From Vibrio sp. CDRSL-10 TSBA (GTDB taxonomy: Bacteria > Pseudomonadota > Gammaproteobacteria > Enterobacterales > Vibrionaceae), in assembly GCA_039696685.1 (NCBI GenBank), contig CP155565.1:186001-250000 (forward strand): 64,000 nucleotides of DNA. Direction: 5' to 3'. The position numbers and the translations under genes are program-made. The notes beneath the pieces are model-generated. The model was not told where the DNA came from. It saw only the letters and a program-made list of their open reading frames with translations, and searched no databases. This document shows, one piece after another, positions 40,619-49,476 of this stretch. How positions within the stretch are numbered: position 1 is the first letter of the stretch; each line of letters opens with the position of its first letter.

Positions 40619-40724
40619 TTTTAGGGTGATAACTGTGATATTGGTCATTTTGTGATGCATTTTGGTTTGACACTTTCCTGTTTCGGCGAAAATAATGGCC
40701 AAGAACTACGAAGAACCCTACAAA

Positions 40725-40736
40725 TTGGAATACCAA
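40725..40736. promoter_or_regulatory. UxuR/ExuR-type operator 3
   Basis: TTGGA-AT-ACCAA, with flanking AA/TT, has one mismatch to the consensus arm. It lies 19 bp before the dctP start, over the probable transcription start or leader. Confidence 0.75.
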
Positions 40737-40754
40737 TTAATGGAGATAAGGATA

Positions 40755-41738
40755 ATGATGAAGCGCAAAACACTGCTGTGTGCCGTGATTGGTACAGTAA
40801 TCAGCCTGGGAGCAACGGCTTCAGCCTATGCGACCACAACATTAAAACTAAGCCATAACCATCCACGTGATCATGCTGTTCATAAAGCAATGACTTTTAT
40901 GGCAAATGAAGTTAAAGACCTGACTGATGGTGAAGTTCGCATCCGAATTTACCCGGACGCACAGCTAGGTACACAGCGTGAATCGATGGAATTGATGCAA
41001 AACGGTGCGCTGGATATGGTGAAAAGTAATGCGGCTGAACTGGAAGCTTTTTCGCCAGCTTACTCGGCATTCAACCTGCCTTACCTGTTCAACAGTAAAG
41101 AGCATTATTACAAGGTGACAGACGGGGCGTTGGGACGTGAAATTCTTGACTCCTCACGTGACAGCGGATTTATCGGAGTGACTTATTACGACGCAGGTGC
41201 ACGCAGTTTTTATACCTCTAAACCTATTAATACACCTGACGATCTGAAAGGCCTGAAAGTTCGCGTACAGCCAAGCCCGACGGCTATTGCGATGGTCAAA
41301 TCACTGGGCGGTAACCCGACACCATTAGCGTACGGCGAGCTGTATACCGCGTTGCAACAAGGTGTTGTGGATGCAGCAGAAAACAATATCCCTTCGTTCA
41401 GTCTGAGCCGTCACAGCGAAGTGTCGAAATATTTCAGTTTAGATGAGCACACCATGGTGCCGGACGTATTGGTTATCTCGACCAAAAGCTATGACAAGCT
41501 GACCGCTGAACAGCAGCAGGCATTGATGAAAGCGGCGCATGATTCTTCCGAATATATGAAACAACTCTGGGCTGAATCGTCGGCGAAAGAGCGGGCGAAA
41601 GCTGAATCGATGGGCGTGACGTTTGTCCAGCCGGATAAAGCTAAATTTGCCGCCGCCGTGCAGCCTATGTACACCGAGCTGGCGTCGAGCAATCCAGAGT
41701 TGAGTGAACTGGTGAAACGGATTAAAGACGTTAAATAA
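40755..41738 (+). CDS. TRAP transporter substrate-binding protein for uronates
   Basis: A periplasmic DctP-type receptor. The signal peptide MMKRKTLLCAVIGTVISLGA ends near ASAYA. Typical blocks are MELMQNGALDMVKSNAAELE, LKGLKVRVQPSPTAIAMVKS with the carboxylate-binding Arg, and GVVDAAENNIPSFSLSRH. About 327 residues, intact. TAAGGATA precedes the ATG. It is divergent from the matching membrane subunits across an operator region, and the gene context (uxaC, uxuB, uxuA) points to hexuronates as the ligand; this is inferred from context. Confidence 0.92.
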   Translation: MMKRKTLLCAVIGTVISLGATASAYATTTLKLSHNHPRDHAVHKAMTFMANEVKDLTDGEVRIRIYPDAQLGTQRESMELMQNGALDMVKSNAAELEAFSPAYSAFNLPYLFNSKEHYYKVTDGALGREILDSSRDSGFIGVTYYDAGARSFYTSKPINTPDDLKGLKVRVQPSPTAIAMVKSLGGNPTPLAYGELYTALQQGVVDAAENNIPSFSLSRHSEVSKYFSLDEHTMVPDVLVISTKSYDKLTAEQQQALMKAAHDSSEYMKQLWAESSAKERAKAESMGVTFVQPDKAKFAAAVQPMYTELASSNPELSELVKRIKDVK

Positions 41739-41792
41739 GCACCTTATCTCTCAAGTTTTAAATTAAGCGTGTTGCATATTTTTTGTGATAAA

Positions 41793-41804
41793 TAGGTTGA
41801 CCAA
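41793..41804. promoter_or_regulatory. UxuR/ExuR-type operator 4 (autoregulation)
   Basis: TAGGT-TG-ACCAA has one mismatch in the left arm and lies 33 bp upstream of the uxuR-like start codon, suggesting autoregulation. Confidence 0.65.
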
Positions 41805-41836
41805 TTTTTCTTGGTCATTATGATGGCGTGAATAGT

Positions 41837-42628
41837 ATGGACATATTGAAAAATATCATCATGATGCCTTTTGAACCGAAAAGACCTTATCAAGAGATAG
41901 GGTTAGTGCTGAGAAAACAACTGATTGACGGCCAATATAAGGTCGGAGAGCGGTTGCCTCCTGAGCGTGATATCGCGGAACAGCTCGACGTCAGTCGTAC
42001 GGTTGTGCGTGAAGCGATTATCATGCTTGAGCTGGAGAACTTAGTGGAAGTGAAAAAGGGCTCAGGTGTTTATGTCCTGAATATTCCTAATCAGTCCGGT
42101 TTCCGTGAACAAGTCATCAGCGATGATGCCGGTCCGTTCGAAATGCTGCAGGCTCGTCAGTTACTGGAAAGTAACATCGCCGAGTTTGCAGCAACCCAGG
42201 TCACTCCGGGGGATATTCTGAGAATGCGCGCCGCGCTCGACCTTGAGCGCCGTGAGCTGGATACAGGTGCCGCCGAAAGTGAAGGGGACGAGAAGTTTCA
42301 TATGTGTATTGCCCAGGCCACACAGAATTCAGTGCTGGTTGATATGCTGAAACACTCGTGGGAACGACGCGAAAGCAGCCCGATGTGGCAGAAGTTACAT
42401 GCCCGCATCAAGGGGATCGACTATCGCCTTGAATGGATGGATGACCACGCCAAAATACTCTCTGCACTACAGCGCAAAGACCCTATTGCCGCCAAAAATG
42501 CCATGTGGCAACACCTTGAAAACGTCAAACAACGCCTGCTGGAGTTGTCTGATGTCGATGATCCAAACTTTGATGGTTACTTATTCAGTTCTAATCCGGT
42601 AGTGATGCTGGGTTCGGGCAGAAAATAG
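41837..42628 (+). CDS. uxuR: GntR-family hexuronate regulator (UxuR/ExuR)
   Basis: A FadR-subfamily repressor close to E. coli ExuR/UxuR. The winged helix is ERLPPERDIAEQLDVSRTVV followed by REAIIMLELENLVEVKKGSG. The effector domain has GPFEMLQARQLLESNIAEFA and DPIAAKNAMWQHLENVKQRL, and the end YLFSSNPVVML matches E. coli ExuR (YLFAENPVVHL). It should release its operators when fructuronate or a related uronate accumulates. The start is either the ATG at 41837 or a GTG at 41828; neither has a clear ribosome binding site. About 263 residues, intact. UxuR and ExuR cannot be told apart by eye. Confidence 0.92.
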   Translation: MDILKNIIMMPFEPKRPYQEIGLVLRKQLIDGQYKVGERLPPERDIAEQLDVSRTVVREAIIMLELENLVEVKKGSGVYVLNIPNQSGFREQVISDDAGPFEMLQARQLLESNIAEFAATQVTPGDILRMRAALDLERRELDTGAAESEGDEKFHMCIAQATQNSVLVDMLKHSWERRESSPMWQKLHARIKGIDYRLEWMDDHAKILSALQRKDPIAAKNAMWQHLENVKQRLLELSDVDDPNFDGYLFSSNPVVMLGSGRK

Positions 42629-42671
42629 CTCCAAATCATCAAAATAATGAACAGAACATCGAAATAATTAC

Positions 42672-42692
42672 GGGCAGTTGTCTGAGCTGCCC
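42672..42692 (+). terminator. Weak hairpin after uxuR
   Basis: GGGCAG (42672-42677) pairs with CTGCCC (42687-42692) around a 9-base loop, with CTCTC rather than T's after it. It may attenuate rather than stop transcription into uxuA. Confidence 0.4.
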
Positions 42693-42767
42693 TCTCTAAA
42701 GTCGTTATTGCATTTTTAGCCTGATATTTTCGGGCGGGCTAAGTGCGTCTTAAAAAAGGTGAGTGTT

Positions 42768-43956
42768 ATGGAACAAACTTGGCGTTGGTACGGACCAAAT
42801 GATCCTGTTTCATTGGATGATATTAAACAAGCCGGGGCAACCGGTATTGTGACTGCTTTACACCATATTCCGAATGGTGAAGTGTGGAGTACAGAAGAGA
42901 TCCTGACCCGTAAAGAGTTATTGGAATCTAAAGGGTTTAACTGGTCTGTGGTTGAAAGCGTGCCGGTGCACGAAGAGATCAAAACCCGCACCGGCGACTA
43001 TCAGTTGTGGATCGATAACTACAAACAGTCGCTGACCAATCTGGCTAAGTGCGGTATTGATACTGTGTGTTACAACTTTATGCCGGTACTCGACTGGACC
43101 CGCACCGATTTAGAATATCAGCTGGCGGATGGGTCCAAGGCACTGCGCTTTGACCAGATTGAATTTGCGGCTTTCGAACTGTTTATCCTCAAGCGCCCAG
43201 GCGCCGAAGCCGATTACACAGAGCAGGAAAAGGTGGAAGCGAAGCAGTGCTTTGAGAACATGTCTCAGGCACAAATTGATAAGCTGACCGCGAATATTAT
43301 CGCTGGTCTGCCAGGCGCAGAAGAAGGTTACACCCTGGATGAGTTCCAGGCGCGTCTTGATACGTATCAGGGCATTGACAAAGATAAGTTACGTGAACAC
43401 ATGGTGCTGTTTCCTGCAGGAACTGATGCCGGTCTGTGAACAATATGGTCTGAAACTGGCGGTTCATCCGGATGATCCACCGCGTCCTATCCTGGGTTTA
43501 CCGCGCATTGTGTCTACCATCGAAGACATTGAGGCGCTGACAACCGCCGTGCCGAGCAAGATGAACGGCATTACCATGTGTACCGGTTCTTATGGTGTGC
43601 GCGGTGATAATGACCTGGTGCGTATGATTGAAACTTACGGTGACCGTATCTACTTTACCCACCTGCGCTCTACGATGCGTGAGGAAAGCAATCCAAAAAG
43701 CTTCCATGAAGCGGCACATTTGGAGGGTGATGTGGATATGTATAACGTTATCAACGCGTTGCTTAAAGAAGAGCATCGTCGTGAACAAGACGGTGATGTC
43801 AGACGTATTCCGATGCGTCCGGATCATGGTCACCAGATGATCGATGATCTGAAAAAGCAGACCAATCCGGGTTATTCCTGTATTGGCCGCCTGAAAGGTC
43901 TGGCGGAAATCCGTGGTGTGGAACTGGCTCTGAAACGCGCCTTTTATACCCGTTAA
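42768..43956 (+). CDS. uxuA: Mannonate dehydratase (one apparent frameshift)
   Basis: UxuA dehydrates D-mannonate to 2-keto-3-deoxygluconate. The protein starts [20 protein letters not shown] and is nearly collinear with E. coli Uxu[49 protein letters not shown] metal site ([20 protein letters not shown]), [27 protein letters not shown] and [15 protein letters not shown]. Removing one T from GTTTC at 43410-43412 gives [17 protein letters not shown] and restores one frame of about 395 residues. AAGGTGAG precedes the ATG at 42768. It follows uxuR and probably shares its transcript. Confidence 0.96.
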
Positions 43957-44175
43957 TCTGACCACCTTTGATTAACTCCGATTATTGTTGTGACATTGTG
44001 CGTGCTTTATGGCCGCACAATGGATGATGCATCCTATTTTTTCTCCTGTTTGCCTGGCGTAAGACTCATGCTGCCGCATTGAGGTTACGACAGGCTTTTT
44101 TATCTCATTGCTTTAAAAGATTTTTCTTCACCTCTACGCGTAAGCGATACGTTCCTTCTTCATATTTGTTTAATA

Positions 44176-44187
44176 TTGGTTATCCAA
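44176..44187. promoter_or_regulatory. UxuR/ExuR-type operator 5
   Basis: TTGGT-TA-TCCAA has one mismatch to the consensus and lies 103 bp upstream of the GH3 lipoprotein gene. Confidence 0.6.
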
Positions 44188-44197
44188 ATTAATTTAT

Positions 44198-44209
44198 TTG
44201 GTTGATCAA
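44198..44209. promoter_or_regulatory. UxuR/ExuR-type operator 6
   Basis: TTGGT-TG-ATCAA has one mismatch in the right arm (TTGGTTGATCAA) and starts 22 bp after box 5. Confidence 0.65.
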
Positions 44210-44229
44210 TTTCACGTAAGTTGTGTTAA

Positions 44230-44241
44230 TTGGTTGATCAA
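44230..44241. promoter_or_regulatory. UxuR/ExuR-type operator 7
   Basis: TTGGT-TG-ATCAA, flanked by AA and TT, is identical to box 6 and starts 32 bp after it, about three helical turns, 49 bp upstream of the GH3 start. Confidence 0.7.
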
Positions 44242-44290
44242 TTTTTGCGCTCTGTTAGTTTTATTGTGAACCCTACATAAGGACACAATA

Positions 44291-46574
44291 ATGAAAAAGC
44301 CTTACTTTTATCTCACCCCCGTGGCACTTGCTGTCGCATTATCTGCCTGTAATTCCGAGCGTTATCAACAGCCTGTACTTGAGGCTCGCAGCGCCAGCGT
44401 GCTGACCGACGCTGGTTACCAGTTCAAAGATCTCAATAAAAATGGCCGGGTTGATGGCTATGAAGACTGGCGTAAGCCGGTCGCTGAGCGGGTGGCTGAC
44501 CTGATTAGTCAGATGACGCTGGAAGAGAAAGTCGGCATGATGCTGATTGATACCATGAACGCTGCGGCGTATGGCGAGATCAACGCGACCCACGTCGATT
44601 ACATTGAACAGCAGAAGATGAACCGTTTTATCTTCCGCAATGCGATATTAACGCCGCAAGAACTGGCTGAGATGGATGAGTCTCAGCGTGATCCGGACGA
44701 TGCAACCATCGGCGGGCGAGCCAGTGCGCCTATTTCTCCCAATGAAGCCGCACGCTATATGAATGCTGTGCAGGAGTTGAGTGAGTCAACCCGGCTCGGG
44801 ATCCCGGCGCTTTTCAAATCAAATGCACGTAATCATGCCGATCCGAATGCCAAGCCGGGCGTTAATGTGGCTGCGGGCGCATTTTCTGAATGGCCAAAAG
44901 AGGCAGGACTGGCCGCTGCCGCGCTCGGTGATGGGGACATGTCATTAATTGCCGAATTTGCCCGCATTATGAAAGCGGAGTGGAATGCGATAGGTCTGCG
45001 CGGTATGTATGGTTATATGGCCGATTTATCGACGGAAACCGCGCTGGTTCCGCGTGCATGAGACCTTCACTGAAGATGCGGACCTGGCCTCTGATATCAT
45101 GACGGCACTGGTGAGTAACCTGCAAGGCAAGCAAGTTGATAACCAGAGCATCGTATTGACCATGAAGCATTTTCCCGGTGGTGGCCCGCAATTTCTCGGT
45201 TTAGACCCTCATTACCTGGCCGGCCAGCATCAAACCTACCCAAGCGGAAATTTTGACTACCACGTTAAGCCTTTTAAAGCGGCTATCGATGCCGGTGTCG
45301 CGGCCCTGATGCCGTATTATGGCGTGGTGGGCGGAGGAGAATGGAGTGTGAATGATCTTCAGTCCGGTGCGACCACAACGCCTGATGGTACTGATCTCTA
45401 CGCTGGGACGGACAGCGGCAGCGGGGTCGATCAGTCACTGGCGGATATGGTGTCTGAAAGAGTTAAAGACACTGTTAGGGTGCCGAATAATGACTACAGT
45501 ACAACGGTTGGCACACCTGCCGGTAATGTGGGCACGGCATTTTCTGTCGGTATACTGGATAACTTATTGCGTAAAGAGCTGGGCTTTACCGGGGTGATCA
45601 ACTCGGATACCGGTGTGGTGAATGAACCCAACGTCGGTTTAACTGACTACGCGACGATCCAGAATAACCGTGCCTGGGGCTTACAGGATAAGTCGAAAAA
45701 CGAGTTGTTCGAGATAGCGATTAAAGCGGGCACCGATGTTTTTTCCGGTTTCCACAATAACTCTGACATTCTGGCTGTGGTCAGAGACGGCCTAGTCTCC
45801 GAAGCCCGAATCGATGAGTCCCTGACCCGTTTGCTGACCGTGCAGTTCGAGCTGGGGTTATTTGAAAACCCGTATGTGGACGCAACTAAAGCCGACAGCA
45901 TTGTCGGTAGCACCGAACATCAGGCGCAGGCCGACATCGCCCAGCGTAAATCAATTGTGTTGCTGGAAAACAAATCTTCTCTGCTTCCTCTGGCTTCCGG
46001 CAGCGATGCATCCGCGCTGAAGCTGTATACATTAGGGGTCAATGATGGTGTTGCGGCACAGTACGGATTCAGCCAGGTCACCGTTGGTGATGCCAGTGAT
46101 GTGAGCGAGCGACCAAGTGCAGCAGGTCATGATAAGGCGATTATCCGCGTGCGCGTGACCAATAACAATACCGGCTTGCTGGTCTTTGGCGGTGCGCGAT
46201 TTGATGAAGTGGATGTGCTGGATTTCTCTGGCATGGCGAATTCTTCAAGCTGGGAAATTACCCCGTCACTGCAAGACATTCAGGCCGTAATGAATGAAGT
46301 AGGAGCGCAGAATACCATTCTGTCGGTCTACTTCAGACAGCCATTTGTCCTGGATGAAGCCAGCGGTCTTAAAGATGCCGGAGCCATTGTAGCGACTTTT
46401 GGTTCCAGTGATGAAGCGCTGTTCGATATTCTTACCGGGCAGGTTTCACCGAGCGGGAAACTGCCTTTTGCTCTGGCGAATAGTGCTCAGGCGATCATTG
46501 ACCAGGCTTCGGACGCACCGGGCTATGCAGACAGCGATACTCTGTATCCGTTTGGTTACGGTTTGAGTTACTAG
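44291..46574 (+). CDS. GH3 glycoside hydrolase lipoprotein in the uronate regulon (one apparent frameshift)
   Basis: A secreted family 3 glycosidase anchored as a lipoprotein: the signal MKKPYFYLTPVALAVALSAC has an LSAC lipobox. A calcium-loop-like segment DLNKNGRVDGYEDW follows. Then come the catalytic barrel with TMKHFPGGGPQFLGLDPHYL, GELGFTG-type GFTGVINSDTGVVNEP with the likely nucleophile Asp in SDT, and the C-terminal sandwich domain ending TLYPFGYGLSY. Removing one A from GAAAC at 45036-45038 gives DLSTEPRWFRVHETFTEDADL. About 760 residues corrected. Three UxuR-type boxes upstream suggest it frees uronate-containing sugars; the exact substrate is unknown. AAGGA precedes the ATG. Confidence 0.9.
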
Positions 46575-46616
46575 ATCCGGTATTACGCCTGTAACACCTT
46601 GGTTTAATGCTTAATT

Positions 46617-46650
46617 AAGCGGTCAAGGCAATTTGCTCTGACCGCTTTCT
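46617..46650 (+). terminator. Terminator after GH3 gene
   Basis: AAGCGGTCA (46617-46625) pairs with TGACCGCTT (46639-46647) around a 13-base loop with T's after it. Confidence 0.8.
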
Positions 46651-46991
46651 TCTCTCCTCCGACTGGCATTGGTTTCAGTACTTCAGTGACAGCTTGTCAA
46701 TCCGTCGCTCAGGCAGTGGGCGTTACACTCAGCGTACGTCGCTAAACTTAACGTTAAGCCTCAGGCAGTTTGTTACCCAAGGCGGGCAACAGATTACCTG
46801 AACCGGGTAGATAGTTGCTCAATATCCACTTTCCAGAATTAAACTAAAATATATTTCAATTGGATATAGTGATTCTCTTCATGGAACAGAGCTTGCCTGT
46901 ATGCGCTGTCGTTTGGATTCCTGGTCGACCGACTATGGTGCCACGATACGTCATGGCGATAAATCAAACAGAATGATTAAGAGAATACAGT
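46651..46991. other. Intergenic region without recognised gene
   Basis: This 341-bp stretch lies between the GH3 terminator and a small membrane protein. It includes a small palindromic AACTTAACGTTAAG-like stretch near 46745 and an AT-rich block near 46840-46870 that may be a promoter. No RNA gene or ORF is supported. Confidence 0.45.
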
Positions 46992-47329
46992 ATGAATATG
47001 TTAGTAAGAGTGTTAGTAGGTTTCGGCGGAATTTCATCAGTGCTGATGGGGCTGTTTTTTTGGGTGGCGGCCAGATGTTCGAAGGCGCGTTTGCTTCGGA
47101 AGGGGTCGATATCGGTTTCTCTATTTTCTCTACGATAGCCATTGCTGCTTTACTCGTGGGTGCATTGGGATGTTGGGGAGCATTTGGTGACAATAAACTG
47201 GCTGCGTGTATTTTTTGTGTGCTAAGTCTGCCCGGCTGGTATGTGGGCACGATTTATGGCGTGATTTGTTTAGGTTTGATATTTATGTCTAAACAGCAAA
47301 CTGCAGAGCAGGACGCGACTGCGGCTTAA
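46992..47329 (+). CDS. Small inner-membrane protein, unknown (frame break at a T run)
   Basis: The best reading starts MNMLVRVLVGFGGISSVLMG at 46992, a membrane helix. It then must change frame at the seven T's of 47055-47061 to continue LGGGQMFEGAFASEGVDIGF, then two more helices (FSTIAIAALLVGALGCWGAF and ACIFCVLSLPGWYVGTIYGV) and the end SKQQTAEQDATAA. One more T would join the frames. Upstream sequence in the second frame (from 46901) is not protein-like. Three helices, about 112 residues; no family recognised. Unlike the other breaks in this window, this one is not at GAAC/GTTC. Confidence 0.6.
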
Positions 47330-47331
47330 GC

Positions 47332-47363
47332 ACAGTTACGTTTAATCACAGGTACGTTTAATC
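47332..47363 (+). repeat. Two 16-bp tandem repeats directly after a stop codon
   Basis: ACAGTTACGTTTAATC (47332-47347) and ACAGGTACGTTTAATC (47348-47363) differ at one base; a third copy starts (ACAGTCAC) and decays. The array begins two bases after the TAA of the small membrane protein gene. Confidence 0.8.
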
Positions 47364-47479
47364 ACAGTCACCTTATAATATCGTAGATAGATAACGCTAA
47401 TTTTTCAGATAAGTGCTTGTCGCGGCTATTTAGTAAAGATGCATAGAGCGACCAGCGCTTATTTTGATAACGCTATGTT

Positions 47480-48218
47480 TTATAAAACGTTATTGACGAC
47501 CAGCATGTTGAGTTTTTTCGACTCTTTCAGTTCTTCTTTGGTCAGGCGCAGCTGTTTCTTTTAGTTCATCGGAATAGGGGCGACTGTTAAGTGTGACCAG
47601 ACACTTGAACGCACAGGGCCGCATATCCGCCGAGGAGATCCCGCACAACAGGCCGAAAGTGCTGTTGCGCAGCTCTAACGGGTTAAAGATATAGAGAAGG
47701 CATTCCTCTAGCGTATTGTACTGATTAATAAATGAAAAACGGATCAGGCGATCACTATAAGTGACGTTGCCTATGTAATAAATTTCACTGCTTTTTCCGT
47801 CCGGCGTTACAACGCTGATGGTCAGAGTAGCGGTCTGCTGGCTGCCTTTCTTCTCCGGCAATATATCAATCACCCCGTCTTTCATCCGGTTGTAGCGTCC
47901 ATCGTAAAAATAGAAAAACAACCGCGCAGCACTGTGAAAGGTTTGAACGCCAGACGTCGGCAGCGATGGCTCAAAACTAGGGCTGACGCGATAATCAATC
48001 AGCTGGGTTGGAGTGACTTTGAGTGCTTCGGCAATGGTAAACAGGGTCACCATATCAATAGAGATCTCGCCGGTTTCGTATTTTGATACCGTGGCGCGGC
48101 TTTTAAATATAAGGTCGGCCAACTGCTGAATCGTGAGCCCAAGGTTTTTACGATGGGTGCGGATTCTGGCACCGATATGGCGGTTGATTGCCGCATGATC
48201 TGTGGGAGCTCGGTTCAT
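47480..48218 (-). CDS. XRE-family regulator with C-terminal coiled segment (one apparent frameshift)
   Basis: The N-terminal helix-turn-helix is GARIRTHRKNLGLTIQQLAD followed by LIFKSRATVSKYETGEISID. The central part (RNSTFGLLCGISSADMRPCA) is of an uncharacterised type seen with such Xre proteins. The direct frame ends with a strange polar tail. Removing one T from GTTTC at 47555-47557 gives DELKEQLRLTKEELKESKKL, then NMLVVNNVL and a stop at 47480, a heptad-like coiled coil that probably aids dimerisation. About 245 residues. AAGGA precedes the ATG. The target is unknown; the divergent neighbour encodes a ketopantoate-reductase-like protein. Confidence 0.85.
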
Positions 48219-48501
48219 GATATTCAGTTCCTTTAATCAATGACCGGATGAAATGTTCGTATAACGGTGCATTTCAGTGATTGTGCTGATGAATGGCTTC
48301 ATTGTTTAGCAAAACTAGCAAATAATCGGCGTTTTTTCTATTTAAAAGAGAATTTTCAAAAATTTTGTTTCGTTAAATGAAACTTATGCGGTTTGTTGCG
48401 GCGGAATGCGTACCGATATACTCAGCATCAACCGACCAGGCAGCAAAAGGATATTTCCGTGCTGGCCACGGGCATAGGTTTAACATTACAGGAAGCAAAA
48501 T

Positions 48502-49428
48502 ATGAAAATAGCGGTGATCGGCGCCGGCGCCATGGGGTGTCTGTATGGTGCGTATTTAAGTAAGCAGCACCAGGTCTTTATGATCGACGCGCTGGAGTCC
48601 CAAGTCACGGCGATTCAGCAGTCTGGTATTACGATAGAAGAACAAAACGGTGAAAAAGTGAATTTTCCCCGCGTACAGGCTTATTTATCCGGTCAATGTG
48701 ACGTCGCGATGGACCTGGTCATTGTCTTTGTTAAATCGACTTATACTCAGGTCGCACTGGAGCAGAACCAAAATCTGTTTCAAGATTCTACCCTGGTGAT
48801 GACGCTGCAAAATGGCGCCGGTAATGATCGCATGATTCAGCAGTACGTTAAGCCGGAAAATATCATTATTGGTACCAGCAAGCATAATGCGGTCAATCTG
48901 GGCCTTGGCCAAATCAAACATCCGGCCTCTGGGGTCACCACCATCGGCAGTAATCATAATGCGGATAAGCAGGTTGCACTGGCGCAAGGCGCTTTACTTG
49001 AAGCGTCATTTGCGGTCGAAGCGACGGATGATATTCAGCGTATTATCTGGAGCAAGCTGCTGGTGAACTTATCGGTCAATACGTTTACCGCCATTACCCA
49101 AACTCCAATCGGTTACATGATCAAAAACGAACATGCCTGGGACTTTGCCAAGCGTTTGATTTATGAGGCGATTGAAGTTGCCGAAGCCGACGGAACCTAT
49201 TTTGACCGTCGTGAAGCACTGAATATGGTCAAAAGTGTTTGCGAAACCGCAGGCGATGGTTATTCCTCCATGTATCAGGACCGCAAAAACCAGGTCAAAA
49301 TGGAAATTGATGCCATCAACGGCGCGATTGTCGAACAAGCGAAACGCTATGGTGTGCCAACGCCTTACAATACCCTGATTGTCGATTTGATCCATGCGAT
49401 GGAAGGTGCATACGGGTTATATGACTGA
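48502..49428 (+). CDS. Ketopantoate reductase family protein (PanE/ApbA-like)
   Basis: An NADPH-dependent dehydrogenase with the Rossmann start MKIAVIGAGAMGCLYGAYLS. The conserved VKSTYTQVAL and TLQNGAGNDRMIQQYV blocks (active-site Lys and Asn), GTSKHNA and IIWSKLLVNLSVNTFTAITQ are typical of PanE/ApbA. 308 residues, intact. It may be a second PanE or a paralogue acting on another 2-keto acid; its placement near sugar and sugar-acid genes does not decide this. It ends at a terminator shared with the convergent SorC-type gene. Confidence 0.88.
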   Translation: MKIAVIGAGAMGCLYGAYLSKQHQVFMIDALESQVTAIQQSGITIEEQNGEKVNFPRVQAYLSGQCDVAMDLVIVFVKSTYTQVALEQNQNLFQDSTLVMTLQNGAGNDRMIQQYVKPENIIIGTSKHNAVNLGLGQIKHPASGVTTIGSNHNADKQVALAQGALLEASFAVEATDDIQRIIWSKLLVNLSVNTFTAITQTPIGYMIKNEHAWDFAKRLIYEAIEVAEADGTYFDRREALNMVKSVCETAGDGYSSMYQDRKNQVKMEIDAINGAIVEQAKRYGVPTPYNTLIVDLIHAMEGAYGLYD

Positions 49429-49433
49429 TTTTA

Positions 49434-49469
49434 TTAGGGGAAGTGTACGCAAAGCCTCGCTTCCCCTAA
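49434..49469. terminator. Bidirectional terminator between convergent genes
   Basis: TTAGGGGAAG (49434-49443) pairs with CTTCCCCTAA (49460-49469), a 10-bp stem with a 16-base loop, between the convergent PanE-like and SorC-type genes. Confidence 0.75.
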
Positions 49470-49476
49470 CAGTACG

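Larger units (their letters stand above)
43957..44290. other. Regulatory spacer between uxuA and GH3 gene
   Basis: This 334-bp spacer has no gene. Its second half, from 44176 to 44241, carries three UxuR-type boxes. AAGGA at about 44279 serves the GH3 gene. No clear terminator follows uxuA. Confidence 0.6.

Noticed and set aside
46901..46991. Longer N-terminus of the small membrane protein from an ATG at 46901
   Set aside because: The added sequence is rich in Arg and Ser, in a different frame from the hydrophobic start at 46992, and has no ribosome binding site.
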